The notes: generated by a model from the sequence alone, not told the origin. DNA of 40,667 nt from Chloroflexota bacterium (GCA_026389895.1 JAPLGZ010000242.1:1-40667); one strand, 5' to 3'; numbered from the stretch's first letter, positions 25,603 to 34,567 are shown. Numbers and translations are program-made.

Positions 25603-27642
25603 ATGAACACGTCCACGCGTGTTCTTTCCACGCTCTTCAATCGCCTGACACTGCTGCTCTTTACCCTAGTGGCCTTTGCCCTGCGCGTATGGGCGTTGGA
25701 TGCCAAAGGCTTATCCTATGACGAAGCCGCTACGGCCTTGATGGCGCGCGCAACACCGCTTGAAATTATTCAATTTCATTGGCATGCCTCGTTTGAACAT
25801 CCGCCGTTCTGGCAGTTGCTCATGCATTTCTGGTCGAATATGGCCGGCCAGCGTGAGTTTGCCTTGCGGTTACTGCCGGCTCTGGCAGGGACTCTGTTAG
25901 TGCCATTGATTTGGCAGCTTGTTAAACGATTGGAGATTGGTTTCACCCCTCAATCTCCAATCTCTAATCTCCAACTGTTACCCTCGCTCACCACTTTGCT
26001 GGTCCTCACCTCTCCTGTGCTGCTGCTCTACAGCCAAGAAGCCCGCATGTATACCATTGTGGTGGCGCTGGCGTTGACTTCATTAGTGGCAGGCCAGCAA
26101 TGGCTGATCAAACCAACCCGTCGCGGATTGCTTGTTTTTTTATTGATCAACTGGGCAATGCTTGGTTTCCATTATTATTCAGTTCTTTTGCTAACTGGCG
26201 AGTTTTTGGCCTTTGGGCTAATCACCTTGCGCCAGCCAATCGTTGCCAAGCGTTTAGGGTTGTTTCTACTCGGCATGGGGCTGACGGTGTTACCCTTGCT
26301 GCTCTGGATGGCTTTTGCCCCTGGCTTTCGGATTACCGCCCAAATTGTGCTGCAAGGCGTTGGTGGCGGACAACCTAGTTTATGGCCATTCCTAGACGGG
26401 CTGTGGCGAGATTTTAGCTTTGGCGCGATTCGCTGGCAACCAGCCCAGGCGACGCTTGGCTATTTGCTCTTGCCTCTTGCCCTGATTGGCCTGGCTTACA
26501 GTTTGTTTCTGGCGGGACGCCGCGCCCCCAACGCGCCTTCTGCCTTCCCGACCCCGCGCCCGGCACTTGCCAACCCCTGGGTGTGGCTGCCGCTCTTCGT
26601 CGTGTTGACGCCCATACTGTTTAGCGCTTTGTTGTTTCGCACCCTGGCCACCCGTTATATCTTATTTGTAATGCCTTTGCTTTATCTCTTGATCGCCGTT
26701 GGCATCACCTGGTTATGGCAGCGCCAGCGTTGGCTGGGGATCGCTGCACTTGGCCTGGTTGGGTTTGTCGCAGTCGTTGGTATTCGCTATTATTTTAACC
26801 CCTATCAGAAAAGTGAATACCGGCAGATGGCCGCTTTTTTGACCCGTCATATTGTGACAGACGAGGCGGTGTTGTTAGAAGCGCCGCGCCAGCATCTCCT
26901 CGCCAAATATTATTTGCCAACCACGTTGCCGATCTATACTGCGCCTACCGTGGTCTTGCCGGCTTACTGGCCGATTAGTGCCCCACCCGTGGTGCCAGAA
27001 CAGATGGATGGGCAACTGCAAAGCGCACTCCGCAAACATTCGGGCCTATGGTTGGTGCTAACCGCGGAAGATGAGGTCGATCCAGGTGAGTTTGTGTCCA
27101 AATATTTGACTGCCATCGCCTATAAAGAAGATTGCCAGGCTTGGTTGGATGTCCAACTTTGCTATTTTGCCAGCACTCATTTTGGCCATCTCAATGTAAC
27201 TACAAAAATGGCCGCGCTTTGGTCAAACGAGTTGGCGCTTGAATCTGCCCATGTTATGGTAACCAGAGCCGGGATCAGCGGCCTCCAAACCCTCCTTGCG
27301 CAACTAGATTGGCGCGCCGCCGTGAAACCAACCGTTGATTATCGCGTGACCTTGCGCTTAGTGGATGCTGACAACCATGTCGTCAGCCAACGTGATGACT
27401 ATCCCATTGGCCCGTTGTTGCCGCCAAGCACCTGGAATGCTGGCGATGAAAAGCCTGGTTTCATGGCGCTGCCCATCCCTGCTACATTGACCGCGGGCGT
27501 CTATCGGTTGACGGTAGATTTGTATGATCCGGCGACCACCACTTTGCTGACTTATACACAAGGCGCAACGGCTTCCAGTGCCCCATTGGTGCTGGCATTG
27601 GTGGAGATCGGTGATACAATCGTGGTGCGTAAGCCAGAATAG
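25603..27642 (+). CDS. GT-C membrane glycosyltransferase (GT39/ArnT-like)
   Basis: A 679-aa polytopic protein (ATG 25603; an in-frame GTG at 25585 is possible, and neither has a strong SD). The first extracytoplasmic loop holds the acidic GT-C motif GLSYDEAATALMARA. About a dozen hydrophobic helices follow to ~405, including LLLYSQEARMYT and TRYILFVMPLLYLLIA. These enzymes move sugars from polyprenyl-phosphate donors to lipid or protein acceptors outside the membrane. The C-terminal ~260 residues are soluble and end in a beta-sandwich-like segment (TAGVYRLTVDLYDPAT) shared in style with the neighbouring GT. Residues ~109-125 are encoded by a heptamer repeat insertion. Acceptor and donor are unknown. 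Confidence 0.88.
   Translation: MNTSTRVLSTLFNRLTLLLFTLVAFALRVWALDAKGLSYDEAATALMARATPLEIIQFHWHASFEHPPFWQLLMHFWSNMAGQREFALRLLPALAGTLLVPLIWQLVKRLEIGFTPQSPISNLQLLPSLTTLLVLTSPVLLLYSQEARMYTIVVALALTSLVAGQQWLIKPTRRGLLVFLLINWAMLGFHYYSVLLLTGEFLAFGLITLRQPIVAKRLGLFLLGMGLTVLPLLLWMAFAPGFRITAQIVLQGVGGGQPSLWPFLDGLWRDFSFGAIRWQPAQATLGYLLLPLALIGLAYSLFLAGRRAPNAPSAFPTPRPALANPWVWLPLFVVLTPILFSALLFRTLATRYILFVMPLLYLLIAVGITWLWQRQRWLGIAALGLVGFVAVVGIRYYFNPYQKSEYRQMAAFLTRHIVTDEAVLLEAPRQHLLAKYYLPTTLPIYTAPTVVLPAYWPISAPPVVPEQMDGQLQSALRKHSGLWLVLTAEDEVDPGEFVSKYLTAIAYKEDCQAWLDVQLCYFASTHFGHLNVTTKMAALWSNELALESAHVMVTRAGISGLQTLLAQLDWRAAVKPTVDYRVTLRLVDADNHVVSQRDDYPIGPLLPPSTWNAGDEKPGFMALPIPATLTAGVYRLTVDLYDPATTTLLTYTQGATASSAPLVLALVEIGDTIVVRKPE
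25929..25975. repeat. Heptanucleotide repeat with inverted arm, translated inside the GT gene
   Basis: Three heptamers CAATCTC, CAATCTC, TAATCTC and a partial CAAC (25951-25975) follow an inverted copy ATTGGAGATTGG (25929-25940), giving an 11-bp stem with an 11-nt loop. The array is read in frame and encodes roughly LEIGFTPQSPISNLQL between two membrane segments. Confidence 0.75.
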
Positions 27643-27664
27643 TCGGAGCTATCAGTACGAATCT

Positions 27665-27767
27665 TTGGCAGAGAGGTCGTTCAGGATTTTTAAACTTATT
27701 TTTTTGATCGGTCTGATCCTAGAAGAATTGATTCGGCTACCTCATCAGCGGCGACACAGGCGCGCTG
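27665..27767 (+). pseudogene. Out-of-frame N-terminal part of the ICMT-type methyltransferase
   Basis: In the frame one step away from the 27768 ORF the sequence reads RIFKLIFLIGLILEELIRLP followed by HQRRHRRA. That is the usual first transmembrane helix and basic loop at the start of this methyltransferase family. The frame then breaks near 27756-27765. No ATG is available in this frame; a TTG at 27665 is the nearest possible start. Confidence 0.55.
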
Positions 27768-28238
27768 TTGGATCTGTTGGCGTTTGCGGGATTGGAGATT
27801 ATGCCGGTCGTCTATGTGTTGGTCTCTTATGAATTCCCCGCCTGGCTCAGCTTTGCCAATCTTCAATGGTCACGCTGGGTTCAGTGGCTAGGTGTGCTGA
27901 TCTTGATGGCTGGCTTAGCCTTGTTATGGCGCGCTCATCAGGATTTAGGCTCACAGTGGTCGGCGACCTTGGCCATTCAGCTTGAACATACGCTCGTTCG
28001 TCGGGGCGTCTACCGTTATGTCCGCCATCCGATTTACGCCGCGCTCTGGCTAACGGCGTTTGCGCAATTCTGCTTGTTGCCCAATTGGCTAGCTGGCGGC
28101 GCCGGTATCGTCTGTTTTTTGCCCCTTTATCTGGTACGCGTTCCCCAGGAGGAACAGAGCCTGCTTGCCCATTTTGGTGAGGTTTACCGGACCTACATGC
28201 AACAGACTGGCCGTGTGCTGCCACGTTTGGGCCGATAG
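27768..28238 (+). CDS. Isoprenylcysteine carboxyl methyltransferase (ICMT/PEMT) family, N-terminally frameshifted
   Basis: The intact part is a 156-aa membrane methyltransferase: several hydrophobic helices (GLEIMPVVYVLVSYEFP, WVQWLGVLILMAGLALLW), then the family core HTLVRRGVYRYVRHPIYAALW, with the RHP motif that binds S-adenosylmethionine, and the C-terminal EEQSLLAHFGEVYRTYMQQT. Bacterial members methylate unknown small lipidic or thiol substrates in the membrane. The only start in this frame is TTG 27768. The expected first helix is encoded just upstream in another frame, so the gene is probably frameshifted, either in nature or by sequencing error. It lies between two GT-C genes and might have belonged to the same lipid-modification set. 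Confidence 0.75.
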   Translation: MDLLAFAGLEIMPVVYVLVSYEFPAWLSFANLQWSRWVQWLGVLILMAGLALLWRAHQDLGSQWSATLAIQLEHTLVRRGVYRYVRHPIYAALWLTAFAQFCLLPNWLAGGAGIVCFLPLYLVRVPQEEQSLLAHFGEVYRTYMQQTGRVLPRLGR

Positions 28239-28293
28239 TGTTCTCTAAAAATGTCGTGCAACCCATGAAAAGTCAAAGATTGTTGATACCCTA

Positions 28294-31179
28294 ATGACCT
28301 GGACCCGTCGTGACTGGCTGCTTTTAGTCGCCGTGACCCTGCTTGCTGCCACTTTGCGTTTTTATAAGCTTGGCATTGTGCCACCCGGCTTTCAATTTGA
28401 CGAGGCGTTCAATGCCATTGATGCTGGGCATATTATCGATGGCAATCGTCCGCTATTCCTGCCAGCCAATGCCGGGCGCGAGGCGCTCTATAGCTATTTT
28501 CAGGCTGGTTTGGCCGCGCTCTTTGGGTTGAATGTCTATAGCTTGCGCCTTGCGTCGGCATTGGCTGGCATTGCCGCGATCCCAGCCACCTATCTACTGT
28601 TACGCCGTTTACTCCAACGCCATAGCCAGAAGATTGCCGCCTTCACCAGCCTAACCCTGGCCATTAGTTTATGGCATATTCACTTCAGCCACTATGGCAT
28701 TCGGGTGATTACAATGCCGCCGTTGCTCTGTGCGATCTTCGGCCTGTATTGGGTAGGCATGCGGGGGAGACAAAGAGACAAGAAGAGGGGGAGACAAGGA
28801 GAGGGGGAGACAAGGAGAGGGGGTGGAGAGCCTATCACTTATCACTCATCACCGATCACTCATCACTTCTGGGCGCTACTTGGCTGCGGCCTATTAACCG
28901 GCATCAGTGTTTGGACCCACCCAACGGGCCGTTTTGTCCCCTTTGTGCTGATCTGTTATGCGCTCTGGCTCTGGGGGCGCTATCCAGAACGGCGGCGTTG
29001 GTCACTGGATAATCCGTTGTTTGGTCTGTTGTTGACGGGCGCACCTGCCTTTCTGGTCTTTCTACCTTTGGGGCTTGAGTTCTATCACCACCCAGAATGG
29101 TTTATGGGGCATGCCTCCGAAGTATCAGTCTTTGCTGGCCGCGTGAGCGGTGACTCACCTGTATGGATGCTTTTGCAGAATGTGCTGCGTGTCCTAGGGA
29201 TGTTTAGTGTACAAGGCGACCGCGAGTGGGCGCATAATCTGGCCGGTAGACCCGTTTTCGACCCGCTGATGTCAATGCCGTTTATGATCGGCCTGTTCAT
29301 TTGGGGCCGCCGTTTGTGGCGGCGAGCGTCTGACCCAGATGGGGATGCACTGCTGCTCTTGCTGCTCTGGACCTTGGTGATGCTAGCGCCGTCAATTTTC
29401 AGTGAAGCGGCCCCGAATTATTCGCGCACATTGCCGGCCTTGCCCGCGGTCTTTTTGGCCGCTGGTTTGGGGTTGACCTGGCTGGCTAATCTCACGCTGC
29501 GTCGCTCGGTTGCCACCAAGTACGCAGGTTTGGGCGTGGTCGGCCTCATCCTCATGATCAGTGCTGGTTTAGCCAGCTATGATTATTTTGTGCGCTTTCC
29601 GCAACGGCCAGAGGTCTACTATTTGTATGATGCTGACAAGCTCGACGCCCTGACCTACTTGAATGGTTTAGCCGAGAAGAATGAAGTTTATCTAGATCAA
29701 TTGTGGGCTGATCATCCGCCGGTGCGGTTTATGCGCAGCAGCAAGTTGGTTAAATCTTTGGATATGTCGGACACGCTGGTCTTGCCGCCAGTGGGCCGAG
29801 GGGGCGTCTATGCCTTTCCCGCCGAGAAAGCGAAGAATGCCATTCCGCTGGCTAAGCTTTGGCCGGGTGTACAAGCAGAAAATATCAATGATCACTTTGG
29901 TCATCTGCTGCTTGGTATGGTCAAAGTCGATGCGGCACAACTGGCGACTTGGCCGGCTACACAGCATCCAACCAGCCAAATCGAAGCCAAGTTTGATGAT
30001 GCTCCGACTTTGTTAGGCATGCAGACTATGCGTGGCAGCAGCACGATCACCCTCTTCTGGCGTGCCGAAGCCCAGACCAGACGCAGCCTCACCACGTTTA
30101 TCCACTTGCTTGACGCCGAAGGGCGGCGCGTGGGGCAGAGTGATAAATTGCCGGGTAATGACAGTTATTTGACGACCGTTTGGTCTGTGGGTGAACGGAT
30201 CATCGACCGCCACTACCCCGCCATTTCCGATCCCTGTGCGGGTGGCGAAGAGGTGCGTGTCCAGGTTGGCTGGTATGAACAAGCCGCTAATGGCGCGCGC
30301 CGGCCACGGGTGGATGCTTCGGGCGATACGGCGCTGGCTGGTCATATGACACTGCCGATTGATTCTTACGCGGCTGGTCAGATTACATTACCGAACGCTC
30401 TGAATTTGCCGGTGCGTGACAATTTGACCCTGTTAGCCTATGCCATTGAAGGAACTGGTTGGCAGGCTGGCGCACCGTTGATCGTTGATCTCTTTTGGCG
30501 CGGCAACCAGGCGTTGGCGGAACAGAAAATTGGTCTTCAAATGGCCAATCAACAAGCGGCCATGCCACTTTGGACGGGTGCGATCGCGCCGGGCGCAACG
30601 TGGCGTGACGGTGAAACAATCTGTCGCCGCTTGCGCCTGCGCCTTCCCGCCGATCTGGTCCCCGGCGCCTATCAACTGGAACTTACGACCCCCGAGCAGA
30701 AATTTGCCTTGCATAACCTCACCATCGGCCCATCTACGCGGAATTTTACGGTCCCAACGCTGGCGCAGACTGCCGATATTACCTTTGGCGAAGCGATCAA
30801 ATGGCTCGGCTATCAGAAAATACAGTCAACGAATAGCCCTAAAACCCTGACTGTGCCCCTGATCTGGCAAGCATTGAGCACGCCGCAGAACAGTTATACT
30901 GTGTTCGTGCATTTGCTCAATGAGCAAGGCAAAATCCTTGCCCAATCGGATGCCCTTCCCCAGAACGGTTACACTACTGAGCAATGGGTGGCGGGCGAGA
31001 TTGTCACGGATACGCATACCATAGCGTTGCCCGTTGATATTCCTGCCGGTCGTTATCGTCTCGAAGTGGGCTTGTATGATGCGATCAGTGGCCAACGTTT
31101 GCCTGCCACTGACCGTGCCGGCAACGCTTTGCCCGCTGGCGTGGTGCTGGGTGAGGTAGATTTGCCTTTGGAACAGTAG
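28294..31179 (+). CDS. GT-C membrane glycosyltransferase with three C-terminal beta-sandwich repeats
   Basis: A 961-aa polytopic protein with the GT-C loop acid motif FQFDEAFNAIDAGHI (~35-49) after TM1 and about ten further helices up to ~445. It is likely a polyprenyl-phosphate sugar transferase like its upstream neighbour. The C-terminal half is soluble, with three related beta modules. The first (~580-685) and third (~826-940) share the pattern FxHLLxxxGxxxxQSDxLP, then TxxWxxGExIxD; the third ends PAGRYRLEVGLYD. Residues ~156-192 (RQRDKKRGRQGEGETRRGGG, then PITYHSS) come from a translated repeat insertion in a loop between helices. SD is weak before ATG 28294. Confidence 0.88.
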   Translation: MTWTRRDWLLLVAVTLLAATLRFYKLGIVPPGFQFDEAFNAIDAGHIIDGNRPLFLPANAGREALYSYFQAGLAALFGLNVYSLRLASALAGIAAIPATYLLLRRLLQRHSQKIAAFTSLTLAISLWHIHFSHYGIRVITMPPLLCAIFGLYWVGMRGRQRDKKRGRQGEGETRRGGGEPITYHSSPITHHFWALLGCGLLTGISVWTHPTGRFVPFVLICYALWLWGRYPERRRWSLDNPLFGLLLTGAPAFLVFLPLGLEFYHHPEWFMGHASEVSVFAGRVSGDSPVWMLLQNVLRVLGMFSVQGDREWAHNLAGRPVFDPLMSMPFMIGLFIWGRRLWRRASDPDGDALLLLLLWTLVMLAPSIFSEAAPNYSRTLPALPAVFLAAGLGLTWLANLTLRRSVATKYAGLGVVGLILMISAGLASYDYFVRFPQRPEVYYLYDADKLDALTYLNGLAEKNEVYLDQLWADHPPVRFMRSSKLVKSLDMSDTLVLPPVGRGGVYAFPAEKAKNAIPLAKLWPGVQAENINDHFGHLLLGMVKVDAAQLATWPATQHPTSQIEAKFDDAPTLLGMQTMRGSSTITLFWRAEAQTRRSLTTFIHLLDAEGRRVGQSDKLPGNDSYLTTVWSVGERIIDRHYPAISDPCAGGEEVRVQVGWYEQAANGARRPRVDASGDTALAGHMTLPIDSYAAGQITLPNALNLPVRDNLTLLAYAIEGTGWQAGAPLIVDLFWRGNQALAEQKIGLQMANQQAAMPLWTGAIAPGATWRDGETICRRLRLRLPADLVPGAYQLELTTPEQKFALHNLTIGPSTRNFTVPTLAQTADITFGEAIKWLGYQKIQSTNSPKTLTVPLIWQALSTPQNSYTVFVHLLNEQGKILAQSDALPQNGYTTEQWVAGEIVTDTHTIALPVDIPAGRYRLEVGLYDAISGQRLPATDRAGNALPAGVVLGEVDLPLEQ
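28763..28868. repeat. Composite in-gene repeat: purine-rich 16-mers followed by five heptamers
   Basis: Two exact copies of GGGGGAGACAAGGAGA (28787-28802, 28803-28818) follow a degenerate 24-nt unit (28763-28786). A short spacer leads to five heptamers ATCACTT, ATCACTC, ATCACCG, ATCACTC, ATCACTT (28834-28868). The whole block is read in frame in the glycosyltransferase. Confidence 0.85.
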
Positions 31180-31293
31180 GTGGCGACAAGAGCGTTATAC
31201 TTTACAGAATACTAAATTTCATCGCTCGCTCCATTATGCTATTTTATGGTAAACTGGCCTGAATCAATCTTGCCAGAAATCCCCAGGGTGGCC

Positions 31294-33165
31294 ATGAACT
31301 ATCTTGATTTTGACCTTTCTATCGAAGCAATCGAATCCACACCTGGCCATTATCGGGCGCGCGTATTAGACTCACCAGCCGGTGAAGCCATCGTGGAATT
31401 TGTGGTGCCTTTTTCCGCGTTCGAGCTAGAAAATTACATCCTGAAAATGGGGCGGCCGCGCCAGGGCGTGCGTGGGCTAAATTCGACGGAAGGCCGCGCC
31501 GCGCAAGAATTTGGCCGCAAACTTTACGATACCATCTTCCAAGGCGCCGTGCGCGATTGCCTGCGCAGCAGCTTGAACATTGCCAACCAACAAGCCGATC
31601 AGGGGTTGCGTTTGCGTCTGCGCCTGAGCGATGCTCCAGCCTTGGCCGATTGGCCTTGGGAATTCCTTTATGATACCGCGTTTCGCCGTTTTTTTGCCCA
31701 CTCTGCCACCACGCCTATTGTGCGGTATCTTGACTTGCCGCAACGCATTCCACCGTTGGCCGTGCAGCCACCCTTAAAGATTTTGGTGATGATCGCCAGC
31801 CCGCGCGATTATGGACAACTAGACGTTGAAGGCGAGTGGCGCAAGGTGCAAGAGGCGCTGGCCGATCTGGTGCAACGCGGTTTGGTCACCTTGACGCAGC
31901 TAGAAAAGGCTACACTCACCAGTTTGCAACGCCAGTTGCGCCGCGAACAGTATCATATCTTTCACTTTATCGGTCACGGTGGCTTTGACCAGCAGACCCA
32001 AGAAGGCGTCTTGCTGTTGGAAAATGAAAATGGTCTAGTTCGCCTGGTGGCTGGCAGTTATATTGGCGCCCTGTTGCATGACCATCGTTCATTGCGGCTG
32101 GCGGTGCTCAATGCCTGTGAAGGGGCGCGTACCGCCCAAAGCGATCCGTTTGCTGGCGTCGCTCAAACGTTGGTGCAACAGGGCATCCCCGCCGTGATCG
32201 CCATGCAATTTGAGATCACCGACCAGGCCGCCATCACCTTTGCCCATGAATTTTATAGCGCCCTGGCTGACCGTTATCCGGTAGATGGCGCCCTGGCCGA
32301 AGCGCGCAAGGCGATCTATGCCGAGGGCAATGATGTGGAATGGGGCACGCCGGTGCTCTATTTGCGGGCGCAGGATGGGCAATTATTTGAGATTGTACAG
32401 CCCCAGGCAATGGTGACCCCGGCCAAACAGCCTGTCGCACCCCCACCCTTGCTCGTGCAAGAGGGAAAGCCCCCCGTTGAAAAAAATGCCAGTGACAACA
32501 TTGCCGCCAATCCCAACGAAGACGCCAATTATGTCGCCGTCGGAAAGCGAATGATCAAAATCGGGACGTTGCAGATCCCGACACCCTTCGCGGTTATTTT
32601 GGCTTTGGGCATTCTGATCGGCGCCTTGAGTGTTGGGTGGCCGGCCTTCCGTGATCTCTTTGTCAATACCCCGACCCCAGCCATCGCAACACCGACGATT
32701 ACGCCCACCAACACGGCCACCGCTGTGACCGCCACCGCCACCCCGAACCTCACGGCGACCGAACAAACAATTTTGGCGCTGGAGACAGCCAATGCGGCGA
32801 CAAAAACTGCCCTGGCCCCCACCGCAACGCTAACGCCGACCGCCACGTCAATCCTATCCCCGCTGGCGACCATAACATCGACCGCCACGGCGGCTGTGCG
32901 TAACACAGCAACGAGTACCACTTCAGTAACTGCAACGCCTACGCCGACTAGCACCGTGACAGAGACACTTGTCATAACTCTGACGGCAACTGACACGCCA
33001 TTGCGAACATCTACGCCCACGAAGACGGCCACACCTGCTGAACCGGCTGTGGGCGCAACGAAGATGATTGAAGGTATTACGTTTGTCTACGTGCCGGTAG
33101 GAGAATTCACGATGGAACAACATAGAGGCAAGGGGTCCGGGAAAGGGCCAACCTCACTTACGTAA
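31294..33165 (+). CDS. CHAT-domain caspase-like protease with TM, PT-rich linker and truncated FGE-like C-terminus
   Basis: ATG 31294 is chosen (AGGGTGG just upstream) over ATG 31246. The 623-aa product starts with a ~150-residue beta-rich domain. The CHAT peptidase follows, with catalytic His228 (HFIGHGGF) and Cys275 (LNACEGART), so the dyad is intact. A single transmembrane helix (~430-450, TPFAVILALGILIGALSVG) precedes a Thr/Pro/Ala linker of about 140 residues. The last recognisable piece, MIEGITFVYVPVGEFTM, is the opening strand of a formylglycine-generating-enzyme (SUMF1/FGE-like) domain, but the frame then reads EQHRGKGSGKGPTSLT and stops. The FGE domain is therefore lost. CHAT proteases cleave partner proteins, often after sensing; the partner here is unknown. 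Confidence 0.9.
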   Translation: MNYLDFDLSIEAIESTPGHYRARVLDSPAGEAIVEFVVPFSAFELENYILKMGRPRQGVRGLNSTEGRAAQEFGRKLYDTIFQGAVRDCLRSSLNIANQQADQGLRLRLRLSDAPALADWPWEFLYDTAFRRFFAHSATTPIVRYLDLPQRIPPLAVQPPLKILVMIASPRDYGQLDVEGEWRKVQEALADLVQRGLVTLTQLEKATLTSLQRQLRREQYHIFHFIGHGGFDQQTQEGVLLLENENGLVRLVAGSYIGALLHDHRSLRLAVLNACEGARTAQSDPFAGVAQTLVQQGIPAVIAMQFEITDQAAITFAHEFYSALADRYPVDGALAEARKAIYAEGNDVEWGTPVLYLRAQDGQLFEIVQPQAMVTPAKQPVAPPPLLVQEGKPPVEKNASDNIAANPNEDANYVAVGKRMIKIGTLQIPTPFAVILALGILIGALSVGWPAFRDLFVNTPTPAIATPTITPTNTATAVTATATPNLTATEQTILALETANAATKTALAPTATLTPTATSILSPLATITSTATAAVRNTATSTTSVTATPTPTSTVTETLVITLTATDTPLRTSTPTKTATPAEPAVGATKMIEGITFVYVPVGEFTMEQHRGKGSGKGPTSLT

Positions 33166-33316
33166 TGCCAAGTTCGTGTGGCTTTGTTCCGTGACCAATC
33201 CTCACAACAGATTTAGACAGGAACGGATAAAACGCCGTGCGATCACTGGCAAAACGTGTCCGGCTCGTAAGCTCGCAAGCGCGCTGACAATTTTTCCTCC
33301 TTGCGTCAGGTGTTGC

Positions 33317-33357
33317 GGGGCGTGCCTGGCACGTTGTTGCTTGGTACCCCTTTTTTT
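33317..33357 (+). terminator. Terminator after the CHAT gene
   Basis: GGGG (33317-33320), a 2-nt bulge and TGCC pair with GGTACCCC (33343-33350). Seven T residues follow (33351-33357). It lies between the CHAT stop and the M42 gene, separating their transcription. Confidence 0.55.
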
Positions 33358-33398
33358 GCGTCCGCAGTTCTCAATCTTTAATTGAAAGGAATGTTCTT

Positions 33399-34442
33399 AT
33401 GTCGACCGACCACCCAGCCCTGACTCTCTTCACCGAACTGCTCGCCGCGCCTTCACCCTCTAGTCGTGAACAAGCCATCGCCGCGATGATCCGTACCAAA
33501 CTTGAGACTTGGGGCTATACGCCTCAAACCGACGCTGCTGGCAACGTGTTTGTGCGATTAACTGGCAAACTGGATGGCCCACTCTGTTGTTATGCCTCGC
33601 ATATGGACGAAATCGGCATGGTGGTCACGCGGGTGGACGCGGAAGGTTCGTTGCGTGTGGATCGCTCGGGCGGTCTTTACCCTTGGAAACATGGCGAGGG
33701 CCCAGTCGAGATTCTGGGCGATCATGGCACCATAACCGGCGTGCTTTCGATGGGCTCGACACATACCACGGCCACTACTCAGGCGATCGAATGGGCGAAT
33801 GTGCGGGTATTGACTGGCTTAACGCCGGCGCAATTGGCCGAAGTTGGCGTGCGACCTGGCTCCCAGGCGGTGCCGGCGCGCGCCGTTTGTGGGCCAATCC
33901 TCTTTGGTGATCCGGCTGATCCGTTGGTCGGGGCGTGGACGTTTGATGACCGGATGGGTGTAGTTGCTTTGTTGCGCCTGTTAGAAACATTGCAGCGCGA
34001 GCGTTTGCAGCCGAATTTGCCGACGCTGATCGCCTTTACCGTGGGCGAAGAAGTTGGCGGTTTGGGTGCGAAAGTCCTGGCGCACCGCGAGCAACCAGAA
34101 GTTTTCATCGCCGTGGACGGTTGCCCAATGCCGCCAGGCACGCCATTGGTGCTCGACAGCCGACCCGGTATTTGGAGTTTTGATTCGAGCGCACCTTATG
34201 ATCAAGCCTTGCTGCGCGATTTATGCCAAGCGGCGCTTGCCGTGGGGACCGCATTGCAGCCCGTTGCCTATGCACGGGCGGCCAGCGATGCCAGTTTGGT
34301 CTATGCGGCCGGTCTCACCCAGCGCATCGCCTGTTTTGGTCACGTGCGTGAGAATAGTCACGGTTATGAAGTGGCGCGGCTGGCTGTTTTTGACAACGTG
34401 CTCAAGACATTGGTGCAGTTTGTCACGACCTGGGAAGGTTAG
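33399..34442 (+). CDS. M42 family metallo-aminopeptidase
   Basis: A 347-aa di-metal aminopeptidase of the TET/glutamyl-aminopeptidase (M42, FrvX/CelM) family: SHMDEIGMVV (first metal His), WTFDDRMGVVALL (bridging Asp), TVGEEVGGLGA (catalytic Glu and metal Glu), FIAVDGCP (metal Asp), and a terminal RENSHGYE (metal His). A PDZ-like dimerisation subdomain lies between ~80 and 165. These enzymes form tetrahedral dodecamers that trim peptides in the cytoplasm. SD AAAGGAA lies 7-8 nt before ATG 33399. Length is typical. Confidence 0.94.
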   Translation: MSTDHPALTLFTELLAAPSPSSREQAIAAMIRTKLETWGYTPQTDAAGNVFVRLTGKLDGPLCCYASHMDEIGMVVTRVDAEGSLRVDRSGGLYPWKHGEGPVEILGDHGTITGVLSMGSTHTTATTQAIEWANVRVLTGLTPAQLAEVGVRPGSQAVPARAVCGPILFGDPADPLVGAWTFDDRMGVVALLRLLETLQRERLQPNLPTLIAFTVGEEVGGLGAKVLAHREQPEVFIAVDGCPMPPGTPLVLDSRPGIWSFDSSAPYDQALLRDLCQAALAVGTALQPVAYARAASDASLVYAAGLTQRIACFGHVRENSHGYEVARLAVFDNVLKTLVQFVTTWEG

Positions 34443-34538
34443 ATGTACAATCGCGTGGAATCGTGAGTTTTGGCCTGCGCAGGTGCCATGTAAACCTTGC
34501 TTTTTAGTAAGATTAGCGCTTGGAACGAACTTTAGCAC

Positions 34539-34567
34539 TTGACAGAAATGACGCGATGCGTTATCTT
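34539..34567 (+). promoter_or_regulatory. Candidate promoter overlapping an inverted repeat
   Basis: TTGACA (34539-34544), 17-nt spacer, TATCTT (34562-34567). The start site (~34574) falls in the loop of the adjacent 21-bp inverted repeat. The gene at 34688 would be the target. Confidence 0.5.

Noticed and set aside
28834-28868. Short tandem repeats as a possible CRISPR array
   Set aside because: Units are 7 bp with no spacers, lie inside an ORF and have no cas genes nearby.
32529-33032. 167-aa minus-strand Val/Ala-rich frame
   Set aside because: Antisense of the Thr/Pro/Ala linker in the CHAT gene; composition is explained by the linker and no domain is present.
33176-33385. 69-aa Cys-rich plus-strand frame after the CHAT gene
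   Set aside because: No SD, spans the predicted terminator hairpin and U-tract, and shows no FGE motifs that would continue the truncated domain.
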